From NCBI GenBank assembly GCA_039817415.1, contig JBCBVV010000027.1:1-64000 (forward strand): 64,000 nucleotides of DNA, in the 5' to 3' direction. Numbering within the stretch: the first letter of the stretch is position 1; each line of letters opens with the position of its first letter. Source of the DNA: JALEFZ01 sp039817415 (GTDB taxonomy: Bacteria > Bacteroidota > Bacteroidia > J057). The position numbers and the translations under genes were made by a program. Positions 54,693 to 62,912 of the stretch are shown here, one piece after another. The notes under the pieces are model-generated. The model searched no databases, had not been told where the DNA came from, and was given only the letters and a program-made list of their open reading frames with translations.

Positions 54693-55966
54693 GATTCCGG
54701 TTTAGATTTCTTTAGGTGAATGGTGAAGCTTGTGCCTTTTCTAGGAACAGATTTAAATTCTATCTCACCTCCCAGCATTTCTACGTATCGCTTTACGATA
54801 CTTAATCCCAATCCTGTTCCTTTGATATGTGTAACATTCCTGGCACGGAAAAATCTTTCAAACAAGTGCACTTGTTCCTCTAATGGAATACCAATGCCTC
54901 TATCCCTAACAAATAAGGTAATATTTTGACCGTTAACAATGCATCTCAGGTCAATTATAGAGTTTTCAGGAGAGTATTTTATGGCATTTGATAACAAATT
55001 AATCAGGCCATTCCTCACCAAAATTCCGTCCATCCAAAGGATGTCTTCATCTGCCTCATATTCAAGTACAATCTCCTGACCTGGTTTGGTTTGCATGCTC
55101 ATCTCCTCTTGTAACTCAGCCATGAGTTCCTTGAGATTCACATATTCGGGATGGATAAACACTTTCCCTTCTTCCAATTTAGAGAGGGAGAGGAAATCAT
55201 CCAGAATACTATTCAGAGCATGCACATTTGAGCGAACGCGCATGACGTGCTTGGTTCGCTTTTCCTTCATCTCGCGTTCGGCATATTTCTCAATCAGAGA
55301 AATAGAGGAAAGGATGGTAGCGAGTGGAGTTCGGAACTCATGAGAAGCCATAGACACAAATCGAGACTTCAGTTCGTTCAATTCCTGTTCTTTGGCTAGG
55401 GCTTTTCTAAGTTCTTGCTGGCTTTTTCGAAGTTTTTCTTCCTTGGCTTTGTTTTCCTTGATTTGGCGTTCCAAGTCCTGTACGGCCATAGCCAAAGCGT
55501 CCGTTCTGGAAGCGACTCTTTCTTCCAAATCGGTATTCAATTGTCTTATTTCCAGCAGATTTCTCATTTGCTGGAGACTATATCTGATCGATCTTTCTAG
55601 TCTGAAGGGTGTGAGTTCTGATTTTACCAAATAATCGGCTGCCCCTCTATCCATGGCATTAACGTCTACCTCAAGGTCTCCTTGCCCTGTCAATAGTATC
55701 ACAGGATTTTGAATACCCATGTCTATGGCACGCTGCAGGACATCCAGTCCATCTTTCGCCCCTAATCGATAGTCAACCAAATAAATATCATGTCGGGCTT
55801 CAGCCATAGCCTTGATGCCCTCTTCATAGCTCTGTACCCATTCGGTATCAAAATCTTGATTCCTGATTTCCTCGATCATATCTCGGGTAATCATGTAATC
55901 CTCCTCATCATCGTCAATGAGCAAGATAGATATGGGTGCGTCGCTTTTTCTCTTCAATAAATCCAT
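54689..55966 (-). CDS. Receiver-linked sensor histidine kinase
   Basis: A 425-residue soluble protein: N-terminal receiver (about 12-130) with acceptor Asp65 in YLVDYRLGAKDG, coiled-coil linker (about 135-200), HisKA with ASHEFRTP (His209) and HATPase_c with NLLSNAIKYS, DRGIGIP and GTGLGLSIV. The receiver lies before the kinase, so phosphate input from another kinase likely tunes this one. No transmembrane segment or PAS domain. Third in the operon; overlaps the next gene by 4 bp and shares one base with the previous gene. Confidence 0.93.
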   Translation of the reverse strand: MDLLKRKSDAPISILLIDDDEEDYMITRDMIEEIRNQDFDTEWVQSYEEGIKAMAEARHDIYLVDYRLGAKDGLDVLQRAIDMGIQNPVILLTGQGDLEVDVNAMDRGAADYLVKSELTPFRLERSIRYSLQQMRNLLEIRQLNTDLEERVASRTDALAMAVQDLERQIKENKAKEEKLRKSQQELRKALAKEQELNELKSRFVSMASHEFRTPLATILSSISLIEKYAEREMKEKRTKHVMRVRSNVHALNSILDDFLSLSKLEEGKVFIHPEYVNLKELMAELQEEMSMQTKPGQEIVLEYEADEDILWMDGILVRNGLINLLSNAIKYSPENSIIDLRCIVNGQNITLFVRDRGIGIPLEEQVHLFERFFRARNVTHIKGTGLGLSIVKRYVEMLGGEIEFKSVPRKGTSFTIHLKKSKPES

Positions 55967-56448
55967 TAGTCTCTAGAAGGTAATGCCACTATTTCGATCC
56001 AGTAATGTTTGAGTGTATGTGTTACGTCTACAAGTCCTTCAAAGGTAACTGGTTTGGTAATGAATGAATTGACCCCAAGGTCATAAGTTCTCAGTATATC
56101 CTCCTCAGCTTTTGAAGTCGTCAATACAATAACGGGAATTCGTTTCCAGTCTTTGTGTGCTTTGATCATTTTTAACGCCTCTCTTCCGTCAATCTTGGGA
56201 AGATTTAGGTCAAGTAAAATCAATCCTGGCATCGGGAAGTTAGCCCTGTCACTGTAATCTCCATTCCCTTCCATATAATCTAATAACTGCTCACCATCCT
56301 CCACAAAGATCCTTTGATTGGAGATTCTGCCCTCCTGCATAGCGTCTTCCAGCAGCATTCGATCCTCTTCATCGTCCTCGGCAATCAATATGGTAATTGC
56401 TTTGGGCTTGGTAATGGCCTGTGAAACATTTTTATATTCTGGATTCAT
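55966..56448 (-). CDS. Stand-alone response regulator (Rcp1-like)
   Basis: A 160-residue single receiver of the Rcp1-type group: acidic pair in LIAEDDEEDR, acceptor Asp80 in LILLDLNLPKIDG, the conserved Thr in VIVLTTSKAEED, and Lys in SFITKPV. No output domain, so it works as a phosphate carrier or by protein contact. It sits between the two kinases, sharing 4 bp with the PAS kinase gene, which suggests a shuttle between them. Confidence 0.93.
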   Translation of the reverse strand: MNPEYKNVSQAITKPKAITILIAEDDEEDRMLLEDAMQEGRISNQRIFVEDGEQLLDYMEGNGDYSDRANFPMPGLILLDLNLPKIDGREALKMIKAHKDWKRIPVIVLTTSKAEEDILRTYDLGVNSFITKPVTFEGLVDVTHTLKHYWIEIVALPSRD

Positions 56449-57974
56449 GTTACCTCCGTTTTTTCCTGGGATAAGGGCAAGAATATGGTAAAGCGAGTTC
56501 CAACACCCTGTTCACTTTCGACTTCGATTCTTCCTCCATGGCGTTGAACAATCCTCTTCACAATAGCGAGTCCTATACCAGAACCTTCAAATTTTTTACC
56601 TTCCAAACGCTGGAATATGGCAAAAATCTTCTCTTTGTATTGTTCATTGAAGCCAATGCCATTATCAGTAATCTGAATCTTTCCCCACTTTCTTCCAAAC
56701 TCTTCATGCAGATTTGCCATGGCATCCGTATAGGCAATTTCAACTCTTGGAGGATCGTCGGGCTTTGAAAACTTGATGGCATTGGAAATCAAATTTTGGA
56801 AGAGCTGTCTCATCTGTGTGTAGTCAGCTTCTAATTCTGGCAGGGAGGTCGAAAAGATATTCGCATTCTTTTGCTGAATAGAGACCTCTAGATCACTTAG
56901 GACATATTCCAGTATTTGATTCAAATTTACCTTGGCAAAAGGCTCCCCTTTGGTAGAAACACGAGAATAACTCAACAGGTCGTTAATCAAGCGCTGAAGC
57001 CTATTGGCAGCGCTTAACATCCTGGCCATGTAATCAGCACCTTTCTCACTAAAATTCTCCGCCTCCTTGTCCTTTAGCCAGTTGCCAAATGCTTGAATTT
57101 TCCTCAAAGGTTCCTGCAAATCGTGGCTAGAAACGTAGGCGAAATTTTCCAATTCCCGATTACTTCTTTCAAGTTCCTCTGCATAGCGTATCAGTCTGGT
57201 TTCTGCCTCTTTGATGGCAGAAATATCGTGGACGATTCCTGTGAAAATTCTCTTTTCATGAACAGTTACCTCACTGATACTTAGGCTAAAGGGGAAAATA
57301 GAGCCATCTTTTCGTTGACCTTTTACCTCTCTTCCAATACCAATAATTTGCTTGATACCTGTTCTTTTATAGTTATCAATGTATTGGTCGTGCTCAGCCT
57401 TATAGGGTTGCGGCATGAGGACATGTATATTTTTTCCTACTACCTCTCCCTCATGATAGCCAAACAATCTGGAAGCTGCTGGATTCATAGATAGGACTAT
57501 TCCCCTTTCATCAATGGTAATGATCCCATCCACGGCATTCTCTACAAGAGAGGTGAACATGGCTTCGTTTTCTCTCGATAGCTTTTCTAATTTGGCTCTT
57601 TGACTGACATCAATAATATGAGCACATACGAGTTTTTCATTCTCAAACTCAATGGGATTGAGGCTAATTTCCAGGGTCAAGGGAGTCCCATCTTTTTTGA
57701 CTCCTTGAAGTTCTAATCCATGCCCCATGTGCCTTTTGACAGGGTTAGTCCGATATCTTTGTCTATGGCGCTGGTGGGCAGCTCTGAGATTTTCAGGTAG
57801 CAATAAGTCAACTGACTTTCCGATCAATTCATCCAATGTATCATACCCAAACATCTTTTGGCTAGCGTCATTGGCCTCTATGATTATTCCTGAAGCATCC
57901 ACAACCAATAATCCCTCTATGGCTTGGTCATATATGCTTTTATACAAAGCCTCTATTTTGTCTAGTTTTTCCAA
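56445..57974 (-). CDS. PAS-PAS histidine kinase with FixL-like second PAS domain
   Basis: A 509-residue soluble kinase. PAS1 at about 5-128, PAS2 at about 135-258, HisKA with SSHDLQEPL (His284), HATPase_c with NLISNAIKFS, DNGIGF and GSGIGLAIV. PAS2 resembles the heme PAS of FixL: PYKAEHDQYIDNY places His195 and IIGIGRE places Arg215, 20 residues apart as are the heme-ligand His200 and Arg220 of Bradyrhizobium FixL. It may thus sense oxygen; PAS1 lacks the Arg. The Arg206 of FixL is Asn here. The start is a TTG (no ATG or GTG is possible between an upstream in-frame stop and the conserved region). First gene of the operon. Confidence 0.92.
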   Translation of the reverse strand: MEKLDKIEALYKSIYDQAIEGLLVVDASGIIIEANDASQKMFGYDTLDELIGKSVDLLLPENLRAAHQRHRQRYRTNPVKRHMGHGLELQGVKKDGTPLTLEISLNPIEFENEKLVCAHIIDVSQRAKLEKLSRENEAMFTSLVENAVDGIITIDERGIVLSMNPAASRLFGYHEGEVVGKNIHVLMPQPYKAEHDQYIDNYKRTGIKQIIGIGREVKGQRKDGSIFPFSLSISEVTVHEKRIFTGIVHDISAIKEAETRLIRYAEELERSNRELENFAYVSSHDLQEPLRKIQAFGNWLKDKEAENFSEKGADYMARMLSAANRLQRLINDLLSYSRVSTKGEPFAKVNLNQILEYVLSDLEVSIQQKNANIFSTSLPELEADYTQMRQLFQNLISNAIKFSKPDDPPRVEIAYTDAMANLHEEFGRKWGKIQITDNGIGFNEQYKEKIFAIFQRLEGKKFEGSGIGLAIVKRIVQRHGGRIEVESEQGVGTRFTIFLPLSQEKTEVT

Positions 57975-58019
57975 TCTATGTCCGGCTACAAATATTGTCT
58001 GATCCTAAAAATATAAAAA

Positions 58020-58037
58020 TCGACATATTATTGTCGA
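58020..58037 (-). terminator. Terminator overlapping the universal stress protein stop codon
   Basis: Arms TCGACA (58020-58025) and TGTCGA (58032-58037), loop TATTAT; on the minus strand followed by TTTTTATATTTTT. It covers the stop codon of the gene at 58028 and separates it from the kinase operon start at 57974. Confidence 0.6.
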
Positions 58038-58933
58038 ATATTTACCTGATTCCCTCTAAGCCTTGAATAAGAATGACCATTTTGGCCATTCTTATTTTTC
58101 TTCGCTTTCTTTTCCTCTGCGAAAACCAAAATAGGAATCCACAATTTTTCCATAAGTTGAGCTTCAACAGGTTGGGTAAACCATTTAAGTAGCAGAGATT
58201 TTTCCTGTCTTCCTATGGCCAGCAAGTCCATGTTATATAGCTTAATCAAGGACTTCAAATCATACATCTCAGTTCCTTCCTCCACGGCAACATATTCCAT
58301 ACATCCCTTTTCCAATTCTTCTCTGAAAGCTCTCCTTAGAATTTGTTCAAGTGGAGAGTCAGCCATAAAATCAGATTGGATGCAGAAAAATTTAGCACCT
58401 AAACTTTTGGCAATGGACAAGCTATCGTCAATATTCTCTAGCAGCCTTTCATTGGATTTCATCAGATACCCAATTTCTCTTAGGGGCATGAAGTTGCTAA
58501 TAGGTGGAACCAGTAAGATATTGAGCTCAGCTGTATTGAGTAAATTGATAGCTGTAGAACCAAGTCTTTTGGATTTTCCATTTGGATCTTTTCCAAAGCC
58601 CATTACGAGGAGGTCAGCCCCCCATTCTGATGCGACCTCTTTAATCGCCTCCTTAGTTGGGCCATAGGCTAGCTTATGTTTGATGCCATGTTTTCTCCAT
58701 TGCGGCTGTTTCCATCCCTCCAACCATTTGGCAAGGTCCATTTCTGCTTCCTTTCTCCTTTTTCTCTTTAAGGCTTGTTCTAGGACCATCGGAAGAAAAG
58801 GTTCCAGCCCTGAAGGTTCCGCCACATGAAGGACCATAATTTCAGCCTTCATCATCTTTCCGAAGGTAATGCCTAACTGCAAGGCAGAAAGAGAGGAAGG
58901 GGAGAAATCTATGGGGATCAATATTTTGTTCAT
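58028..58933 (-). CDS. Universal stress protein, two Usp domains
   Basis: A 301-residue cytosolic protein with tandem UspA-type domains (about 1-140 and 145-280). The first begins MNKILIPIDFSPSS and ends with the ATP-site stretch LGSTAINLLNTAELNILLVP; the second, less conserved, ends with VEAQLMEKLWIPILVF. A basic Asn-rich tail (KKAKKNKNGQNGHS) follows. It lies 9 bp after the paralogue at 58943, in the same operon. Usp genes are often controlled by oxygen and Crp/Fnr regulators, which fits the flanking genes. Confidence 0.9.
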   Translation of the reverse strand: MNKILIPIDFSPSSLSALQLGITFGKMMKAEIMVLHVAEPSGLEPFLPMVLEQALKRKRRKEAEMDLAKWLEGWKQPQWRKHGIKHKLAYGPTKEAIKEVASEWGADLLVMGFGKDPNGKSKRLGSTAINLLNTAELNILLVPPISNFMPLREIGYLMKSNERLLENIDDSLSIAKSLGAKFFCIQSDFMADSPLEQILRRAFREELEKGCMEYVAVEEGTEMYDLKSLIKLYNMDLLAIGRQEKSLLLKWFTQPVEAQLMEKLWIPILVFAEEKKAKKNKNGQNGHSYSRLRGNQVNIRQ

Positions 58934-58942
58934 CTTCTTTTC

Positions 58943-59857
58943 TTAAGCATGTAAAATCAACATGGGAATATCTAATTCCTGCACAGCTTTTCGGCTTAGA
59001 GAGCCTTCCCAAATTTTTTCTCTCAAGCTATGGTGGTGGGTGTACATCACCAACAGGTCCACATTTTTCTCTTTGACAAAGGATTGAATGCCTTGCCATG
59101 GAGACATACCATGTAAAATCTGGAAGGGAATTCCCTCTTTGGCAGTCAAGTTCTTGATCTGAGTGAGTTGATCCTGATAACTGCCCTCACGCTGATCCTT
59201 TAAGGGTCTTATATGCACGCAAGTCAATGGTACTTGTAGAGCTTTTTGAAACTGCAGGGTAATGGGAGGAATCTCAGACTCAGCCTCCTCAAAATTAGTG
59301 GCATACACCATATTGATGAAGCTCCTTTTTTGAAAGGATTTTGGAAGAACCATCAAAGGTACATCTACCTTTTCTGCGACTTGGGAACTTACGCTTCCCA
59401 ACCATTTGTCAATGAATCCTTCTGCACCTTCAGTTCCCATCATGATCAGATCAGCATTGACTTCTTGAGCCATACGGGTAATCCCATCAACGGCAAAGTC
59501 TGAATCTGTATGAAACGCCAAACCGGCCTTATTGCCCAATGACTCCCTGGCTTTTTGTTCATATACCTGGAACTCATTTAGTGCTTGTTCTCTTAGGGTA
59601 GTGTTAATTTCCTCTATCAGTTCAGGGACTAGGTAAAATTCACCTGTAGAAGCATAATGGTAGGCATGGTATAGGTGAATATTGGCCTGAAATCTTTCTG
59701 CGATGAATAGAGCGGCTTCAAAGGCAGAAAGCGCGTTGGCTGAGAAGTCTGTGGGGAACAGAATGTTTTTCACGTCATATCCCAACTTCGTGTGCTGGTG
59801 GATTTGCAAGTCTTTTTCCATAGCGGTAGGTATTTTGAAATTCTCCTCTAACGACAT
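58943..59857 (-). CDS. Universal stress protein, two Usp domains
   Basis: A 305-residue tandem-Usp protein. The first domain has NILFPTDFSANALSAF and an exact GxxG-9x-GS nucleotide motif (GTEGAEGFIDKWLGS), so ATP binding is likely. The second domain keeps LLVMYTHHHSL but the motif is weaker. The ATG at 59857 starts the protein; a TTG two codons earlier is less likely. It is the first of a two-gene operon. A TTGACAGAT sequence lies about 70 bp upstream and recurs next to the operator at 60663. Confidence 0.9.
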   Translation of the reverse strand: MSLEENFKIPTAMEKDLQIHQHTKLGYDVKNILFPTDFSANALSAFEAALFIAERFQANIHLYHAYHYASTGEFYLVPELIEEINTTLREQALNEFQVYEQKARESLGNKAGLAFHTDSDFAVDGITRMAQEVNADLIMMGTEGAEGFIDKWLGSVSSQVAEKVDVPLMVLPKSFQKRSFINMVYATNFEEAESEIPPITLQFQKALQVPLTCVHIRPLKDQREGSYQDQLTQIKNLTAKEGIPFQILHGMSPWQGIQSFVKEKNVDLLVMYTHHHSLREKIWEGSLSRKAVQELDIPMLILHA

Positions 59858-59950
59858 AACCAAATGTAGAAAGGCGCATGAAAGAAAAAGATGATTTCCT
59901 ATAACAAAGAACTGAACTTAATCAGAGTTGACAGATAACTTTTTAGGCAG

Positions 59951-59976
59951 AAAAGGGTGACGATTGTCACCCTTTT
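59951..59976 (-). terminator. Terminator after SRPBCC gene
   Basis: Perfect 11-bp stem AAAAGGGTGAC (59951-59961) with GTCACCCTTTT (59966-59976), loop GATT, T-rich on both sides. Confidence 0.9.
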
Positions 59977-60009
59977 CTCATAGATTCTTATGGATTCAAA
60001 GCAATTGCT

Positions 60010-60606
60010 CTACTTTGTGTAGCGTTTTTTGACCTTCTTAAAGTTGCCTACTTTGGCATTGACCACTTCACCTGTGCTAAGATAGTGTTCTAGGGCTAAG
60101 AGATAATCTGAAATAAGTCCCTTAAACTGGCTTTTGAGCATACCACTCATAAAGGAAGGCTTGGATCTGAACTGCATCGTCATGCTGACTATGCTACTTC
60201 CATTCCCCAAATCTTCTACTTTGTAAATAGCACGTGTATTGTCCGGATCAATTGGGAAACCTCCAGCTTCTAGTACCCTATTGACAAAAGTATAGGATTC
60301 TGGCTTCCAGTCTACGATTTCCTCGTGTAGGACCCTCGAACCACTTTCGTTAAAGTCGCATCTTCTTTGCGCCCCTAGTGTTCCTTTGAGGGAACCATTT
60401 TCGTAGCCAGAATACCAGATCTTCGGATGGGCGTTGGCTATTTTCCCATAGTCTAGCGCCACTGCCTCCCATGCCTTTTCGGCAGAAACAGGAAGTGTCC
60501 TAGAAACGGTAAATGATTTGTACTTTTTAGACATGCTTTGACCATTTACCTGAATTCCGAAGGCCATCATTAAGACAGCAAACATCATTAATACATTACC
60601 TTTCAT
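60010..60606 (-). CDS. Exported SRPBCC (START-like) domain protein
   Basis: A 198-residue protein with a signal peptide (1-22, ends QVNGQ). The mature part shows the SRPBCC/polyketide-cyclase pattern: SRTLPVSAEKAWEAVALDYGKIANAHP, strands with RRCDFNESGSRVLHEEIVDWKPESYTF, and a long C-terminal helix. This fold binds hydrophobic ligands in a cavity. Export is unusual for the family. It is transcribed away from a Crp/Fnr regulator gene, with an operator-like palindrome between them, which suggests the regulator controls it. Confidence 0.8.
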   Translation of the reverse strand: MKGNVLMMFAVLMMAFGIQVNGQSMSKKYKSFTVSRTLPVSAEKAWEAVALDYGKIANAHPKIWYSGYENGSLKGTLGAQRRCDFNESGSRVLHEEIVDWKPESYTFVNRVLEAGGFPIDPDNTRAIYKVEDLGNGSSIVSMTMQFRSKPSFMSGMLKSQFKGLISDYLLALEHYLSTGEVVNAKVGNFKKVKKRYTK

Positions 60607-60662
60607 GATTTGATAGTTTAATTGATTTGAATAATAAACAAACCGGTCTAATTAATAAAAAA

Positions 60663-60678
60663 TGTCACTTCCTTGACA
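60663..60678. promoter_or_regulatory. Candidate Crp/Fnr-type operator TGTCA-N6-TGACA
   Basis: TGTCA (60663-60667), spacer CTTCCT, TGACA (60674-60678): a perfect inverted repeat with the 16-bp total length and N6 spacing of Crp-family sites. It lies 57 bp before the SRPBCC start and 130 bp before the Crp/Fnr regulator start. The adjoining regulator has an FNR-like recognition helix (EGLSR), which would fit a TTGAC-type half-site. Confidence 0.55.
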
Positions 60679-60807
60679 GATGTTGGACAAATAGTCTTCA
60701 GACATAGCTCTAGGGTATTATTGTTTCCATTTAGCAAGATTAGAAGATATGTATGGGCTTTCATATAGAACAAACTATCTACAGATCATGATATTTAATA
60801 GGAAAAG

Positions 60808-61380
60808 ATGTTTAGTATGGTAGAAATGTTTAGGAAAAGGATCGCTTCCATGGCTCCGCTATCTGATGAGAAATGGGAGCAGTTGGCACCTCTTCTCCAT
60901 ATCAAAGAATATGCAAAAGGTGACTGGCTCTTAAAGGAGGGAGAAATCTGTCAGGAGGTTAATTTCTTGATCAAAGGCTTGGTAAGGCATTACTATGTCA
61001 AGGAGGGGAATGAACTAACCAGGCAGTTTTTCTTTGAAAATGGCTTCTCCATGGATATGGCATCGGCAGTTTCGCAACAGCCTTCTCGAGTCAACATCCA
61101 GACTTTAGAGGATTGTCAGATCCTGAAAATTCCCTTTTCTGTTCTTGAAAGCCTCACTCCCTTATTCATCATTGCCTTAAAGGACAATGTGGTCCATATT
61201 GCCAATAGGGTAGCTGCTGTTTTCTTGGACAGTCCAGAAGAACAATATCTCGAATTGGTCAGGACTCGCCCAAAAGTAATTCAGCGAGTTCCGCAGTTTT
61301 TGATAGCCTCCTATTTGGGGATTACGCCGGAAGGATTGAGTAGAATCAAAAAAAGAATTGCCGATCGAGAACGATCTTAA
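60808..61380 (+). CDS. Crp/Fnr family transcriptional regulator
   Basis: A 190-residue regulator: cNMP-fold at about 20-120 (YAKGDWLLKEGEICQEVNFLIKGLVRHYY) and a short helix-turn-helix at about 155-188 with recognition helix TPEGLSRIKKR, whose Glu175, Ser178 and Arg179 sit like those of FNR (ETVSR). The N-terminal Cys cluster of FNR is absent and the cAMP-binding residues are not kept. Such small regulators are common in Bacteroidota with unknown ligands. Divergent from the SRPBCC gene and followed on the same strand by an outer-membrane protein gene after 72 bp. Confidence 0.9.
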   Translation: MFSMVEMFRKRIASMAPLSDEKWEQLAPLLHIKEYAKGDWLLKEGEICQEVNFLIKGLVRHYYVKEGNELTRQFFFENGFSMDMASAVSQQPSRVNIQTLEDCQILKIPFSVLESLTPLFIIALKDNVVHIANRVAAVFLDSPEEQYLELVRTRPKVIQRVPQFLIASYLGITPEGLSRIKKRIADRERS

Positions 61381-61452
61381 CCGAGATCAAGGAGATTGCT
61401 TCAGGAGAAGAAGACTTTTGGATCATTAACAAACAAATAAAAGTCAATTCTC

Positions 61453-62136
61453 ATGAACAGAGTCATTTTAGTTGGCCTTCTTCTTCTAGGAAGTTGGAAC
61501 ATTTCGCAAGCCCAGTTTATGGTAGATGCAGAGGTCGGCACCTCCAAATCGGATCAGGTATTCGGTCAGCTTCAGCTTGCTTGGCAAACGAATAATCGGC
61601 TTCGCCTTGGTGCCTATTTTTATCAGGGAGCCATTCAGTACAGATTTGTAGATGCAAGAGCCATTAACGCTGGGAATATATCCCAATTTGGGCTGAGTGC
61701 TTTGGTAAAACTGACTGAAAACGGTCCCCTCAGGTTGGATGCTTTCGTTAAGGCGGGCGGAAGAAACATTGCTATTAACCAAGAAAATCCGTCTGAGCTA
61801 ACCACCTATACCTTTAGCGATGGGGCAGGTTTTACGATCGATCCAGGTTTGATAGCCACCTACCAAGCCACAGAAAAACTCAGTCTCAATGCTGGTTTCA
61901 ATATGCATCTGGCCATCCAAACCAGCCCTCAAACTATTTTTGAACAAGGACCTTCAGGCTATTTCATCTTTGGATTGAATCAGCAATTGAGTGAGACTTC
62001 TCTATTATATGCTCGGACTACAGTAGGTCCCACTTCAGGTGCGGTTGGCGATACAGAAAAATTCTTTTGGCAAATAGCCGTAGGGATCAGATTCTCTTTG
62101 AATGCTTCTCAATCTGCGACTGTATTCGGTTTCTAA
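61453..62136 (+). CDS. Putative outer-membrane beta-barrel protein
   Basis: A 227-residue protein with a signal peptide ending near ISQAQF. Alternating hydrophobic and polar residues in strands (RLRLGAYFYQGAIQYRF, GPLRLDAFVKAGGRN, WQIAVGIRFSLNA) point to a small outer-membrane barrel. No named family. It lies between a Crp/Fnr regulator and a second barrel-like protein, all on the plus strand with short gaps, so they may form an operon. Confidence 0.68.
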   Translation: MNRVILVGLLLLGSWNISQAQFMVDAEVGTSKSDQVFGQLQLAWQTNNRLRLGAYFYQGAIQYRFVDARAINAGNISQFGLSALVKLTENGPLRLDAFVKAGGRNIAINQENPSELTTYTFSDGAGFTIDPGLIATYQATEKLSLNAGFNMHLAIQTSPQTIFEQGPSGYFIFGLNQQLSETSLLYARTTVGPTSGAVGDTEKFFWQIAVGIRFSLNASQSATVFGF

Positions 62137-62173
62137 TTTCACCTTTCCTTTTCCATCTAACATTTATCAAATC

Positions 62174-62830
62174 ATGAAAAAAATTATCATGGCACTCTGT
62201 GCCCTTACTTTCTCTGTCTCCATTTTTGCCCAGGATCATATCTCCAAAGTGGGCTGGTATTTTACTCCAGAGGTCAGTGGGATGTTTTTGGATGGCCATG
62301 TGGGTCGGGCGATGGGCTTTCAGACGGGCGTTTCTATCTTGAAAAGACAATTACATGTCGGAATGTTTTACTATGGGAGGTCAGGACCTATTAATCCTCA
62401 TACCGTTTCTTATTCCCTAGATGAGGGACAGACTTACAAGGGCAAAGAAACGATCGATTTCAGAGCTGATCATGGAGCATTTGGTGTGGTGGTAGCCCCC
62501 CAGTTTAAGCTTGGTAAGGTTCACATGGATATTCCGCTTATGTTCGGGCAATTTGGAGCTGGATTTTACTTAACGGATGAAGATCGATTGACCCCAGATG
62601 GAAGACGCGTAAGTGAATGGGAAGATGATCTTCTAGGTGGGGAAGATGCAGGCTTCGGCTGGATCCTAGAAGGAGGAATCAGAGCAAGAACCTCCCTCAC
62701 CCAAGATAACCATATCCAGATAGGTATGGGCCTTCATTATACCCATACGATTGGCTACAACTCTACCCTGGGAGGGACAGATTATTACAAAGCCCCTAGG
62801 GTCTCTCTTTTCCTACTATTTGGGAACTAG
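62174..62830 (+). CDS. Putative outer-membrane beta-barrel protein
   Basis: A 218-residue protein from the ATG at 62174 (signal peptide MKKIIMALCALTFSVSIFAQ); an upstream extension overlapping the previous gene has no leader features. The mature sequence is a chain of amphipathic strands (KVGWYFTPEVSGMFLDG, VHMDIPLMFGQFGAGFYL, HIQIGMGLHYTHTIGYN) ending in VSLFLLFGN, typical for barrels with a terminal aromatic strand. No named family. A terminator follows. Confidence 0.7.
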   Translation: MKKIIMALCALTFSVSIFAQDHISKVGWYFTPEVSGMFLDGHVGRAMGFQTGVSILKRQLHVGMFYYGRSGPINPHTVSYSLDEGQTYKGKETIDFRADHGAFGVVVAPQFKLGKVHMDIPLMFGQFGAGFYLTDEDRLTPDGRRVSEWEDDLLGGEDAGFGWILEGGIRARTSLTQDNHIQIGMGLHYTHTIGYNSTLGGTDYYKAPRVSLFLLFGN

Positions 62831-62859
62831 TCTTTAACCTACAACAAGCATTTTCAGAC

Positions 62860-62897
62860 AAGAGAACCCTCTCACATAGAAGATGGTTCTCTTTTTT
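62860..62897 (+). terminator. Terminator between convergent genes
   Basis: 9-bp stem AAGAGAACC (62860-62868) with GGTTCTCTT (62885-62893), 16-base loop, followed by T residues to 62897. Confidence 0.75.
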
Positions 62898-62912
62898 CAA
62901 ATTTCAATTGCC

